Assembly (NCBI GenBank): GCA_025267735.1
Contig: CM046295.1
Location: 18,880,938 to 18,944,937, forward strand
Origin: Mactra quadrangularis
Taxonomy: Eukaryota; Mollusca; Bivalvia; Venerida; Mactridae
Reading direction: 5' to 3'
Length of the DNA stretch: 64,000 nucleotides
The stretch's first letter is position 1. Every line of letters begins with the position of its first letter. The notes under the pieces are model-generated. The model did not search any database. It was not told the DNA's origin and was given only the letters and a program-made list of their open reading frames with translations. A program made the position numbers and the translations under genes. Of the stretch, positions 33,523-45,887 are shown one piece after another.

Positions 33523-33865
33523 GTATATACATTTACACTTGTTAATTAATAGTTTTTTTCACGATTGCAGTTACAATTTAGTTTAGAAATATTATCATAT
33601 TAGAATAATACATAAGAATAGTTATAATAGATTATAATATTTGAAAACAGAATAATGCTACTTCATACTGTTGTAATCGTTTTACATGTACATGTATGAT
33701 CTAGAGATATGTTTTTAATATTGTTGGTAAAAATTGAAAAAAATATATTAACAAAAATGTAAAAGTATTCATGGATAGCAGTGTATGTCTTAGTATAAGA
33801 GTTTTGTATATTTTAAGACAAATCAAAACCTAACTTTACGGTTGTTAACAATGCACTGAATATAC

Positions 33866-34190
33866 GTTACCCACCTGAAATTTGGAGGCATTTCCACTTT
33901 ATAGGCCTGCAAAATATATAGTTTTTTATCTAAAACAGTTTATTTTCATATGTTATCTTGTTTTGCATTATGTTTTGGTTATTAGTATAACTGAGACTGT
34001 TCAAATAGCATAAAATATGTCATTGAAAATAATTAAAATAAACATGACTTTAAAGGTTTTAGTTTGTCAGATGTTTAATTTTGTAAATATGTTGCATTCA
34101 TGAGGTTTAATTATTTCATTCATGTTGTAAAGAAACTTTTGAAACCTAATGCATGTTTAAAGTTTATTTTGTATCATTCTATCATTGTTG
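33866..34190. mobile_element. Diverged relic of the Tc1/mariner-like MITE (unit 3)
   Basis: Orthologue of 6370-6715, starting GTTACCCACCTGAAATTTGG. Confidence 0.55.
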
Positions 34191-34339
34191 TCATTTCTTA
34201 TTTTATTTGCATTAAAATATCGACACGCCGCCTCAGGCTGTGAAACGTAAACTCTTCACTTTTGTGGTTTTTGTATTTCATAGTTTGTGCGTTTTGCTAA
34301 TATTTGCTGACCATCACTTATCATAGAACCAACTAAACC

Positions 34340-34935
34340 CAGGTCTGTAGCGCAGTTGTAGTGTTTTTTTGTGTTGGGTTTACTGCCGTTGCAACACATT
34401 GTATAGGTCATGTAACGGCTGCCAGTCATCCTACTCACTCCTCCTGGAAAGGCTAAATCTCTGGATTTAGCTGTTAACCAACTACTAAGCGCATACTTTC
34501 GTCAGTGACTGACAACTACCCTACATAATTAAGAATCATTGGTCGGAGGGAAAATGGCTGTAAAAATAATTTCATGACCAAGCTCCACCAAAGTATGCCC
34601 AGCCCGGGAATCGAACCCATGACCCCTCGATCAGTAGAATTGCTTGCTACCTATTGAGCTAGCCGGGCTGCTTAGCTCAGTTGGTAGCGCGCCAGGATTT
34701 CAGATCTAGTGTCCTGAAGGAGATACGATTTCGTATTTCCCCAGCATAGAGGTTAGTTATCTACATCCTCAAAAATTTGGCAATAATGTCAAGTTTCCTT
34801 CATTTATCAGGTATATTGAGAATTTTCCAGCCTAGTGGAAGTGTTGTGAGAACGAGTTAGAGACAAAGGTTCAGGAGAGGTCGGTTAGGTGCGCTGGACG
34901 CCGTAATTTTGCATACATTTGTGTTGATAACCTAC
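34340..34935 (+). mobile_element. tRNA-derived SINE (type B), split by a nested SINE (unit 3)
   Basis: Same arrangement as 6849-7425; head part at 34340-34361, remainder from 34673. Confidence 0.75.
34362..34672 (-). mobile_element. tRNA-derived SINE (type A), nested (unit 3)
   Basis: Flanked by TAGCGCAGTTGTAG (34348-34361) and TAGCTCAGTTGGTAG (34673-34687). Same insertion as 6873-7179. Confidence 0.8.
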
Positions 34936-35182
34936 TCACTGCTTCTAGAAAGGCTCGATGTTTGGATTAAGTTGTAAACCAGTTAATAGACACATACAGA
35001 TATGTAATTCCTTCAGTGTATGAAAACTATCCTACATGATTATGAAGCAGTAGTAGAAGGGAGATGGCTTAGAAAATACTCTGATGGCAAAACTCCATGT
35101 AAGCATTCCCGTCTGGGTATCTAACTCAAAACATTAAATCTGGAGACTTGTTCTCTACCAACTGAGCTAGCCGGGCAGCTTC
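34936..35182 (-). mobile_element. tRNA-derived SINE (type A), 3'-truncated (unit 3)
   Basis: Orthologue of 7426-7676. Confidence 0.7.
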
Positions 35183-35952
35183 AATATTACAATAATACAA
35201 TATTGATGACAAGAAATTGTTAAAAACATAATTATTACAAATTCTTTATTTTAGTTTTATTTTGTTGAAAAAACAAATGACACCATACATTTCATAATAT
35301 AGAATAAATTATTTCAAATCCCCCATTGTACTAATACACAATTTATATACAACATAATTAAATTAATAAAACAGAGAAAGAATAATATGGTGTCATATTT
35401 CTGCCATTAGATGACCTCCTAACTAGCAAGTAAATAAATTGATAATCTAGTTACGCTTTAGTAAACTACTAAATGATCTGATTTATTATTTGGTTATCAA
35501 GAGGCAGAAATATACCACAAACGGTTAATGTGTTTTTTATATTTAACACTGATCTGACGTCCCATACAGGTAAGACAAAATAATTTAATTGAAATAATCC
35601 ATTAAAAACAAAGAGTTCTGGAATTGAACAAAAACATACTCCTAGAGCTACAGTGAGTTGCGATTTGGACACCAGGGCAAATCTTAGCCACACCGTGATG
35701 AACAGCATCTAAATGAATCGGTGATAACCGGGTAGTGGCCCTGGTGAATTTTAAAATATATACCACTGGGATACAACCGGGAATCGAAACCAATACCGGC
35801 GCATTACAGGGATATCTGGAGCATCACTGTAGCCCTCACTGCATGACCATTCTCTTTACCTTAAGACCACCGAGTTAAACCTAACCAGCAATGAGCATAG
35901 TCTGTGTCCAAGGTGGAGATACAATGAATCCCAGTTTTGAAACCACATTGCC
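35183..35952. repeat. Conserved hairpin spacer and segment (unit 3)
   Basis: Hairpin arms at 35389 and 35492-35518; the following segment matches 8146-8445 with a deletion near 35655. No gene seen. Confidence 0.6.
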
Positions 35953-36250
35953 TTCTTTTTTTGTTGGATTAAATGGTGTAGCAACACATTGTATAGGTTA
36001 TATCACGGCGGTTAGTCCACCTATACTAACTGTTCCTGGAAAGGCTAAATCTATAGATTTGGCTGTTTACCAACTACTAGGTGCACACTTCCTTCAGTGA
36101 CTGACTACTGTCCAATATGATTTGAATTAGTGGTAGGAGGGAGAATGGCTGAAGAAATTATTAAATTACCAAGCTCAACAAAAAAATGCCAGGCCCGGGA
36201 AACGAATCCACAACCGCTCGATCAGTAAACTTGTGTCTAGATCTCATCAC
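35953..36250 (-). mobile_element. tRNA-derived SINE (type A), old copy (unit 3)
   Basis: Orthologue of 8446-8738. Confidence 0.75.
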
Positions 36251-36589
36251 TAATATTCCCAGTCATTCTGGTCCATCTGCTACAAAGTCCTGTTGTACAT
36301 CATAGCACACATCGGTACAGTGTGGACATGGCACAGCAATAAACAACGTGCACATTTAGCGTTTTAAATATTCTAAGCAAGGAAATTAAAAATACAAAAA
36401 GCAGAACATAAAAACCCAACATGGAATGTACGTACATAAAATACATTCTTGTACAATAACAGTGTAACAACAATCCCCAGTCTAATGTGAAATCCTCACA
36501 CATTAGATAATTTAACACAGGCGTGCATGCAATTTATCTGGATTTGCGAACATATTCACTGTAGGACACTTGCTATATGACTTCAGGAA
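36251..36589. other. Conserved spacer (unit 3)
   Basis: This aligns with 8739-9055. No gene seen. Confidence 0.5.
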
Positions 36590-36735
36590 TGCAACTTGCA
36601 AGGAAAGCAAAACATTCAGAAATTGAAAGGGGGGACTAGGGGCCTCAACTAGCTAGGAAAGCAAAAATTCAAAAACCGAAAAGGGGGAACTAGGGGCCTC
36701 AACTAGTTAGGAAAGTAAAAAATTCAGAAATTGAA
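36590..36735. repeat. 54-bp tandem repeat (unit 3)
   Basis: About 2.5 copies. The array runs straight into sequence that in unit 1 lies 2.5 kb further on (11755), marking a deletion in unit 3. Confidence 0.75.
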
Positions 36736-36935
36736 ATATTGTATTCTAAAAATACAAACAAATTGATAAAGTTTTGAGAAATATTGATATTTTCCAATTT
36801 AAATATTTTTGTGTGTATTTTTCAATAAATCAATCTTTTTAATTACCATATGGGCATAATAATGAAATTATTATGTAGACCCACTTTTTAAGTCAATCTA
36901 ATTAGCATTTTCAAAGGGAAGCAACTTAATTCTTT

Positions 36936-37896
36936 TGTGTTGTCTGACCTATGTCTTTCCGCGGGAATCACTAAAACACGGAATGGAGATTTTGAGGCGA
37001 AATGGACTAAATGGAGATTTTATAGCGAAATGGAGTTTTAATTGTATAATAACTTTTTTTCGACTGATAATATTTATTTTGTTACTGAAAATGAACATAG
37101 GTATAATATACTACACACATATCGATAAAATTAAAAAAATGTTTCACTTAGAATGATTTATTGCCGAATTCGTACAAATTATCGTACCAAAAACCTTTTC
37201 GTAAAATATACTACACAAATATCGATAAAATTAAAAAAATTGTTATACTTAGAATGATTTATTGCCGAATTCGTACAAATTATCGTACCAAAAACCATTT
37301 CGTAAATTAATTGGAGACGAAATGGAGTCTTAATCGTTTCATTTAACCTATATCAAGAATGTCGATCCTGTCGGCGAGTTGTAACCTTTGTTCTTGGGTT
37401 TCGGCGTACGTTAGAAACGATTCCTGTCCCTTGCTACATCGACAAAAGTCGCGAGCGTCGAAAAGACCCGATTAAAGTGTCATGCAACTTGAAATAGGAA
37501 TGAGCACACTGATAATAATAAAATTATAGCATTTTTCTATTTTAACAATATTTTATTGATATTTTTTAAAGATGTGTCCATGAACAGCCACTCACTTGTT
37601 TGAAAGAGACCCAAGCATTCAACATTCCATTGGCTACGCCACGATCATGCATCGTCATTCGTGCAATGTTTTACGTTTTTTACTTATAAAGTTAACAAGG
37701 ATTCATGCAAAGTGAAATATGATACTCACCACTCTCTGCACGAACATTTCATGTTAAAATGTGTAAACCACACCCTGTGTGCCGATTGAGTGCATCGGAC
37801 CGTATCAAATTATTTTTTCCCACAAATCGGTAGAAAATGACACAAAAATCACCTCTGCAAAGTTTAATAAGGATCCATTGGCCCGTTATGAAATAA
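36936..37896. other. Start of a non-array island between units 3 and 4
   Basis: Homology with the other units ends near 36960, after GACCTATGTCTTTCCGC. The island has repeated AAATGGAG motifs near 36980-37040 and a 100-bp tandem duplication (37107-37306). A CpG-richer patch at 37340-37475 is open on the minus strand for 42 codons (37343-37471) but has no ATG or clear splice site, so I do not call it. Confidence 0.45.
37107..37306. repeat. 100-bp tandem duplication
   Basis: ATATACTACACA is followed by ATCGATAAAATTAAAAAAAT and ATTGCCGAATTCGTAC, repeated twice with a 100-base period and few differences. Confidence 0.85.
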
Positions 37897-38133
37897 TCAA
37901 AATTTGAAAAGTGATCGGTTAGAACTTTTGTTCAGTGTATATTCACCCATACTGTCGTTTGAGCTAATCTTTTGTCTCTTACGTTGTTTATTGGACTTCG
38001 CTAGTGGAATAGTGGTTAATGGTGGGTCCTCTTCGTGTTGACTATTTAAAACGTCAGACGGATTGTTCATCAAATCCTGACCACTTACAGCGTTCGCAAT
38101 ATCATTACTATCACCGGAACTTTGTACATCCAT
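37897..38133 (-). CDS. Possible first coding exon of an unidentified gene
   Basis: A minus-strand ORF with a good start context (AAAATGG) at 38133 encodes about 78 residues beginning MDVQSSGDSNDIANAVSGQD. It is acidic and polar, then has a basic cluster (NKQRKRQK) like a nuclear localisation signal. I do not recognise the family. An in-frame ATG 11 codons upstream (38166) has a weaker context. The real exon could end earlier at GG|GTGAAT near the MGEY residues. About 90-110 bases upstream on the same strand lie CTTCCGGTC (ETS-like) and CATGGCTGAC (38221-38242), features of housekeeping promoters. I found no convincing second exon. It could also be the stub of a gene carried into the array. 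Confidence 0.35.
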   Translation of the reverse strand: MDVQSSGDSNDIANAVSGQDLMNNPSDVLNSQHEEDPPLTTIPLAKSNKQRKRQKISSNDSMGEYTLNKSSNRSLFKF

Positions 38134-38220
38134 TTTAACAATGTTTAAGCTACTTAAGTCCAACAAAAAAGCTTAGAGGATTAAAAAAATCAGTATATGC
38201 TGAGAGCTGATTTAAAACAC

Positions 38221-38247
38221 GTCAGCCATGTTTGACCGGAAGCGGAA
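38221..38247 (-). promoter_or_regulatory. Possible minus-strand promoter elements
   Basis: On the minus strand CCGCTTCCGGTC (ETS/GABP-like) is followed by CATGGCTGAC (YY1-like). Both are typical of TATA-less animal promoters. Their position upstream of the ORF at 38133 supports it weakly. Confidence 0.35.
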
Positions 38248-38387
38248 AACATTCAAGATTGATCGTTTAAATTGAAACAAGAGCGTATTTATCATATCAG
38301 TCAGAAGTAAGGTCTCAACTATTTAATATAACACATGATGCACTTTTACTGACCAAAAAAATATTGCTAATATTTTTTTCTGTAAGG

Positions 38388-38494
38388 GATATACCACGAG
38401 AGGTGTCGAATATGTTAGATATTGGATAGCTGAGGCGCGTTAGCGTCGAAGCGTATCCAATGTCTAACATATTGGGCACCTCGAGGGGTATATC
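38388..38494. repeat. 107-bp hairpin repeat
   Basis: Left arm GATATACCACGAGAGGTGTC and following (to 38428) pairs with 38454-38494, ending CACCTCGAGGGGTATATC. The loop holds GAGGCGCGTTAGCGTCG. It is probably a small foldback transposon. No coding. Confidence 0.75.
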
Positions 38495-40033
38495 TTACTT
38501 AAATCACAGTTTACCTACAGAATATTTTTATTGTGATACAAAATAAATTTTAGTTTACATGCTGTTATCATAAATAACGATTAAAGAGTTATCCATTTCA
38601 ACTTCAACAAAAAGTAATGAATTTATAGAATTTAAATAGATATAGAAAAATTTAATTGTTTCCCAAATGGTACCCCTTTTGTTAGACAAATTAATGAATC
38701 GTTTGTTCACGAGATTTTCGTGCATATCCTTTCACATGTAAACTAATGTGTATTTATGACAGTGGTTGTTCATTTCGTTTCTGTTCTTCATTTAGTCGGG
38801 TATATTATACACGTGTGACAAAACCTAAATACTAATTGGAATTACAGTGTTTGTTTCATGGATATACTATTTATCATTCGGAAATCTTTGATTTGTATAT
38901 ACGTAATACATTACAACAGTTGCAATGCATAGAAAATGTGGATTATCAACTGATTCTAGCCATGTCCAAGAAGCGATATCAGCCACAGCCTGGCACGAGG
39001 CTGATTTCTAATAAACTTGATGAGAACCTAATATTGCAGAAACAAGTCATAAGTAACTTTATATACAAATGAAAAATATATTATATAAATAATAGCCACT
39101 TTGAGACCTAAACCTGAGCCCTGTGTGCACCAAATAAATATTGCATCTTTCGTAAGCTACATGTTTGTCCTTCTGTTCACATATTAATATATGTTCGGTT
39201 CAAGGCTCAAACATATGATTATTTGATCATGGAGAGAGTTGCGCAAGATCTAATTCAGAACTCAAATTTGTACGTTTTCCGTCCGTGCGCAAGCGGTGCA
39301 AACAATTTCATAGTATTGGTAAAAAGCATGAATCACCTTAAATATCCTAAAGTTCTAAGTACATATATTCATATTTTGAAAGTTAGTTTGTATCGTTGAC
39401 AATTTGCGACTTGTCAATGTCATTTTGGCATCGCTGAGTGCTAAAGCAATGTCTTCCATGTTTCTGTTGTCCAGTGCAAGAATGGTTTACTGTTCTGCTA
39501 TGATATTGTCTATGCTTTTGCTCAATTAAACACTAACTGAACGTCTAAGTCACAGCATGCCAAGCACACTGTCCATTTTATTCAAAATATTTTTTCTGAG
39601 CTGATGAAGAATAATATGTTCCATTCTGCAACTATTTCTGAAAAAAGCTTTATTTTGTTTTATCACACGTTGTTATATTGAAGGACAAAACTTAATTTGT
39701 TGGACTGAAGACAAGAAACGGCTAACAGTGTTAGACAGAGAATGTGCTAAATGTGCTTAAAATCAGGTCTGTGTCCTAGTATACTGCCAAACTTATATAT
39801 TTCTTTTTTAATTTTCAGAACGACACCGCACCGTTGACATATTGTGAACAGGAATTACACCATTAATACTTATGTCTACATTTCGAATGGAAATGAGCGC
39901 AGAATTCCAAATTTTGATTTTATTTTCAAATGTTTGTTCAATAAATGAAAAAAAATCTCCCATTGTTCGTCTGCTTTTTTTTGAAGTACATCAAAAAGGT
40001 AATCGTTCACTATTAAGGTTACACGTTCATCGT
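38495..40033. other. Island interior, no gene called
   Basis: AT-rich. A plus ORF at 38836-39072 (78 codons) and a minus ORF at 39876-40103 (75 codons) are open but match nothing I recognise and lack support. The second begins inside the hairpin at 40034-40108. Confidence 0.4.
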
Positions 40034-40108
40034 CTGGTGTGTTTGGACAATATCTAGCGTGTTGTCCAATATTAGACTTACACGTAAGATATTGTCCAAA
40101 CACGCCAG
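40034..40108. repeat. 75-bp hairpin repeat
   Basis: CTGGTGTGTTTGGACAATAT and following (40034-40060) pairs with 40082-40108, ending ATTGTCCAAACACGCCAG, around a 21-base loop. TGTCCAATATTAG and CTTAATATTGGAC nearby form a second overlapping inverted pair. Confidence 0.75.
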
Positions 40109-40483
40109 ATAATGGACGAGTAATCTTAATATTGGACGGTTACCTGTACATTATTGAATATAAGGTACTGTGAAAACAATGGAATGACGTCACAGCTGTG
40201 GTTTAAATAGTGGTTACACTGTGAATGTAAATTTAACTGTTAAGATTTTGTCAACATGTTTGTTAGTTATGTTAAAAATACAAACTGACAAAAACTTTGT
40301 TTAGATACATGATTAGACAGTTGACAAGTGACAATGGTCAATAGTGCGTAACTGATTGCTAGGTGTTTAACACTCGTCAAAACTTGATGACACAAACAAG
40401 ATAAGCGGCAGAATTATTAATTGAACTATCTTCGATACACTGGCAATGACGATACTGCAAAACAAAAGGAATGTTGATCGACA

Positions 40484-42385
40484 TTATTTGGTCAGTTGAT
40501 TAAATCTTCTATAAACATTTGGTCAGATAAGCGATCTACCATCAGTTGGCCAATTAAGCATTAAATATTCAATTAGTCAGTAAATCGTTCTTTATTCATT
40601 TAGTCAGTTAAGCGTCACATATATTTTATTCGGCCGATAAAAAATTCTTTTTATCCATATTTTTATTCTTTATTTCAATATACATTCATTTTTGTAACGA
40701 AAAGGAGAAAATTCCGAGCGTAGTATTTCCAAAAATATCATTCGGTTAATTGTTAGACATAACATAATTTTAATATTACTTATAACGGATGATTTAGTTC
40801 TTTTAAAAGGTCAAATGTTACGAGTTCTATTTCCATGCGGTATTAACTAGTACTCTGAACTGTCCCTAAAATAATACATTACTGTTTTTCCATTATAATC
40901 TTCCCATATATTTCTAAAACCATTTTTGATGTACAATTCTTATTTTTAATCTCATAAAAATATTTTTTTTTTCAATTTTTCACACATCATATAAATATTC
41001 TTTCCGTCCATTGTGATGTCTATCAATCTATGAAATTACATAAAGCATTGGTCAGTAAATATTATATATCTTTGGTCAGTTAAGCATTCTATATTCATTT
41101 GGTCAGTTTAACATTATATATTCATTTGGTCAGTTAAGCCTTATAGATTTATTTGGTCAGTTAAGCATCTTATTTTAATTTCATCTGTTAAGCATTCTAT
41201 ATTCATTTGGTTAGTTAAAGATTATATATTCATTGGTCAGTTAAAGATTCTATATTCATTTGGTCAGTTATAGATCTTATATTCATTTGGTCAGTTAAGC
41301 ATTCTATATTCATTTGGTCAGTTAAGCATTCTATATTCATTTGGTCAGTTAAGCATTCTACTTTAATTTGGTCAGTTAAAGATTCTGTATTCATTTGGTC
41401 AGTAAAGCATTCTATATTCATTTGGTCAGTTAAGCATTCTATATTCATTTGTTCAGTTCAGCAATTTATATTCATTTGGTCAGTTAAGCATTCTATGTTC
41501 ATTCAGTTTTGCTTTCAATAATCTTGTAAGTTAAAAAATTTCAGTTCATATCCTTTTATTATTTATCTACTATCTACTATTGCAATAAACAAAATAAATC
41601 AAACTTTTATATATATGTTTTTTTTTTCAATTTGGTCAGTTATATTTTCATGGTCGAATAACCACTCTCTACTTACCTGGTCATTCAAGAATTGACATCC
41701 TAAAACGCTGACGAATTGAACATTGAGTGTTTATTGATCCGTGCAATCATTGGTCAGTTATTTGTTCAATATTCTTTACGTCAGTTAAGCGTTTTATAGT
41801 TATTTGGCCATTTAATTTGCTAAAAAACATCTTATTTTACCAATGACTAAATGGTCAGTAAAGCGTAAGACATTAGTTTGCTCATTTAACGCTTTTTATT
41901 AAAATATAACCCCTTAATCATTTGGTCAGTAAAACAATTTTTTATTCATTTTGGTCAGTTAAACATTTTACCATCATTTGGGCATAATATATTCTGACAT
42001 TCAAAGATAATATTTAAATCATTTTCTTCTGAAATAAATACCACTTGTCTTTTGGTTAAATTCTCTGAAATTATTAATTGAAAAAATATTCTTAATGTAA
42101 AATCATAAATATCTCTATCTTATCTTTCTATTTTTAATTAAGTATTCTTTTTTATTTTTTTTTTAAACAAATTATTATTTTTTATAATGACATTATTAAA
42201 TTTGGTAATATATCACAACATCAACATAAAATATAAAAAAAATAATCCAACAATATCAACAAAACACTCGAGCGATACAGTCATTTTAATCCTTTCTTTG
42301 TTTAACTGGTTAGTTAAGAACATAATTGCACTGTATTTAACTCGTCAGTTAAGCACACTATATTTAACTCGTCAGTTAAGCGGTC
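40484..42385. repeat. 27-bp minisatellite upstream of gene 4
   Basis: The core (about 41036-41510) is a 27-bp tandem repeat built on CATTTGGTCAGTTAAGCATT. Decayed copies extend left to 40484 and right to 42385. The minus ORF at 41230 (MNIECLTDQ repeated) is only the repeat read in frame, because 27 is a multiple of three. Confidence 0.92.
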
Positions 42386-42486
42386 AGTGTTTTAGGAGAA
42401 CCCGTAACCTAGGAAGTGTCGAGCTATCCACCATTTTGTCAACACTGTGTTCATAGCAACAATCTAGGCTAATGGAAGATTTAAAG
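42386..42486 (+). promoter_or_regulatory. Putative promoter and noncoding first exon of gene 4
   Basis: Nearly identical to 263-363, including CCACCATTTTG. Donor AAAG|GTAGAA with GT at 42487-42488. Confidence 0.45.
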
Positions 42487-43065
42487 GTAGAACTTAATTA
42501 CAATAATTGATTTTATTTAATCTTTGTTTTAGCTGTTTAATAAACTGAATTATGTTTTAACAAGCACGTTTTAGCTTTACGTTTATCCAAAATTGAACAA
42601 AAATCTATATCGACGATAAATATACGCGCACTTTCGGTTTCGTTGTTTTACAAAATTTATCTTTGCAAATACAAAATTCCGTAGAATCGATGATAAACTT
42701 ACACAAATATTTTGTTAGCTTATTATTAAATTGATGAAGTTTTAGGAAACGCTATATAAATGTTCGATTTTCCGAGAATTGGTAGTAGCTATTTTTAGAA
42801 TCATTAGACCATTTTCCGAAAATACCATATTCGTACTCAATATATTCGTACTTGAAATTTCGCCCCTTGACCAAATTATGTAACGTTGCTATCTTTAATT
42901 TTGTGTGCTTTCGCATTATTTATAAAGCAGTGGCTAGAGTTACAGTATCTCTAGGTTCCGTGTTTACGGTCACGGGGGGACGTATCTGTAGACAACCCTG
43001 CTGGCGAGACTACAGTTACGGGATGATATGGATGTTTCAACTTTTAAATTAAAATTTAAAGAATC

Positions 43066-43305
43066 ATGTTTACATTCGTTATTATTCAACAGAAAGTCAT
43101 CGGAAAACTTGTTTATATTCATTATGTACCTCGAAATAAACAATTATTTACCGACGTGACCTATCCTATCAATTGTTATTACACGCGCCATATTACTAAT
43201 AAACTAACCGGATGTTTAATTTATGGCGATATGACGTTGTCGTCTTCAAAGTGTCACATACAATATAATTATAAAGTTTACTTGAGTGATAGAGTTGGAT
43301 TATAA
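43066..43305 (+). CDS. Conserved small ORF inside the intron, unit 4 copy
   Basis: This is a 79-codon ORF like 12650-12892, with a two-codon in-frame deletion at FTD|VTY. C-terminus LSDRVGL as in unit 2. Function unknown. Confidence 0.25.
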   Translation: MFTFVIIQQKVIGKLVYIHYVPRNKQLFTDVTYPINCYYTRHITNKLTGCLIYGDMTLSSSKCHIQYNYKVYLSDRVGL

Positions 43306-44380
43306 TTTGGACTAAATATGTATAATTTTGGACGGTATTTAAAGCAAATGTTGATAGGAAATAGACAATTTTAGAGTAATTTTAATTGTGAATAATTTGC
43401 AGGTGTCTAGTAAAAAAGTCGGCGGTTTTCGATCGTTAAATTGACTCAATTTCGTCAACCAAAAGGGCAATTTAGCTTGATAAAAAGTGCTTAGTACTTA
43501 AGGGGAATCGTTCAATGAATTGTTAGAAAGTCGATGTTTTTGTGAAAAAAATCCAGTTTGTCATTCCACACCAAATCTTTTAAATTCTAACGAGAATATT
43601 AACGATCAGGTAATAGAAACTACCCATTTATAACCAAAAGTTAGTTCTTGCTACCAAAACTTTATAAGCCGCTTGTTTACATTTTGATTTTCATCAGATG
43701 CGTTCATTAACAGTATAAACACGGGTTCGCTGAAGACCTTTAGCTAACAAAAGTCAGCAATTTTACTAAAATCTCGGCAGTTATCTCGTAGAAAAATCGC
43801 TTTTGCAATTAAATAAGCTAATTCCACTAAAAAATGCTCAGTACTTTTCCTACAATGCCCCGTGATTCTTCAGTATGCAAATCTGGGGGGGGGGGAGACT
43901 GTCGAGATTTTTCAATTCAATGAACAGGTCAATGTTTTAGGTAAAGATCGCGATTATTGAACATGACAATGTAAAAATATATCATTTCAACATTTTTTTT
44001 CAAATTGAAGACATTTTGCTTTTGATTCTGTCCAAAATAATGGTCGATTTTGCATTCGAACATCGCTGTTTTTCTTGCAAGACTTTAAAGATTTTTTACA
44101 GTAAAAATACATAAGAAATTGTCTATTAATGTAACAGGCTGATTATTTTATATTACAGTGTATTATATTACATTAAATTTCCTAGTTTTAGGGAGACGAC
44201 TCAAAAACCTTAATTTATTGATTGTATACTGGTTATTTCCCTTTATACTTATGTATTAAATATGTTTTTATAAAGCCTGATTAAATTATATGCGGCGGGA
44301 AAATATCATGCTTTTTTAGTGATTTCAATCATAATTACGTATAATAAACTGGTTTAGACCTATTTTTAGTCATTGGCCAC

Positions 44381-45461
44381 CAGGGATGGGGCCAATTAAT
44401 TGCTCTGAACAATTAATTGCCGATTAATTACTGTGTGAAAAACAATGGTAATTGTAATTAATTATTTTATCAAAAAAAATGCAAAACTATGGTAATTATA
44501 ATTAAGGGTCATTCCATACCAAGTCACCCAGGGCCTCCTAGTTCAAGTCTTAGATTTTGCTGAAATTTTAACCACATCAAATTTAATCTTATTCATGGAG
44601 AAATCCAAAATTTTAGTGTTGTGCTCAAAATAGTTTTTGAGATACAGATGTTTGAAGTTGGTACGTATTGCACTATTATTGAAGTAAGAAATTGGTCAGT
44701 TTTGAGCCATCTTTGAGGGCAACATTTTTAAAGCAAGAAAGCTCTTAGAGTCCCTTAATTCCATATATGTACTCACATTTAGGTAAATATTTGAATTTAA
44801 TAATCATTTAGATTCTTATTTTTTCCTTTTTTCAGAAATATTGATCGGAAAATGGCCCCGCGGCCAATTTGCGCAAAAAGTTAATTTAGTGCTGTAAAAG
44901 TCTTGATTTATAAATTGCAATATTTTCTTTATTTTTCAGGATATTACTTTAAAAGTTTCAGGGAATATTCTTATAATCATAATTGATATGTATATGGTCT
45001 TAATTTATTGTAAATCAATAAAAGAAAAATATTTTTGTATTTTATTCAAGGGTACCCCCTCTTTTTTTTACGAAATTAGTTATTTTCATAAGTTTGATGT
45101 GCTATAATTTTTTTATTTTTTAAGATGTTCTTATAGAAATGGGTTTACATGTTCTTGATATTGTCCTTAATCATGGAATTGTATTTAAATAAGTTTAAAA
45201 CTATTTGTCTTGAAGAAAATAGTCTCTAAAAGTGGCCCAAAATTGAAATTTTTGGTTTTGGCTCTAGTGTTCAAGTAGCCATACAAAAATAGGGACAAAT
45301 GCTATCGCTCTGAAACTTTTTTATTGCATTATCCAACTATATATTAATATCATACTAAAAATAGAGAATGTATTTTTCTTCTATCTATAGAAAAATCATG
45401 TTTCAAAAAACACCATTTTTACTGAATCTAGCTGCATTCGCGCATTCTTGTTGATAGCAAT
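44381..45461. mobile_element. Unit 4-specific replacement, probably two elements
   Basis: It begins CAGGGATGGGGCCAATTAAT with several AATTAATTG/CAATTAATT motifs, a pattern seen at ends of hAT-type MITEs (44381-44505). After 44505 comes AAGGGTCATTCCATACCAAG, resembling the end of another interspersed repeat, and 950 AT-rich bases with no ORF. The right boundary is set by the return of homology at 45462. Confidence 0.5.
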
Positions 45462-45887
45462 TTTGCATATGAGGAAATATTGGACTGAAATTACTGACCC
45501 TTACATATCTGCGTAATGACAGTAACTCTATTTTAAAATGCCGATTTTTGATCTAACAAAAACGAGGCAATTTCTACTTTCTCTAAAATGAAGTTAACAC
45601 TTCAAAAGGGGAAAAAAGATGTACAAGAATTTTTTCTTAAAAGCTTGAGTCTTTGACGCATGACGCCCGGCAAAATGAATCACTGCCGAAATTCATGAAA
45701 ATATTTCTACTTTTGATATTTTTTTAAATTGAATAAGGGGAAAATGATTTTGATGGGGATTTTTTTCTGGCGACAGACGCCGACTATCAGCGTTAATTTG
45801 TTAAGGATAAAACCCCGGCCCTTGTTCATTTATTTTCAAATTTACATGACTTCAATATTATAACGACTGATATCTGTCTTTTCAGAA

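Larger units (their letters stand above)
42487..45885 (+). other. Putative 5'UTR intron of gene 4
   Basis: This is 3.4 kb, with acceptor AG at 45884-45885. The first 1.9 kb closely matches unit 1. Bases 44381-45461 replace about 730 bases of the unit 1 intron. The last 420 bases match unit 2 with its transposon removed. Confidence 0.5.

Noticed and set aside
41230..41448. Minus-strand ORF with a nine-residue repeat (MNIECLTDQ)
   Set aside because: A 27-bp minisatellite is automatically open in frame; there is no other coding evidence.
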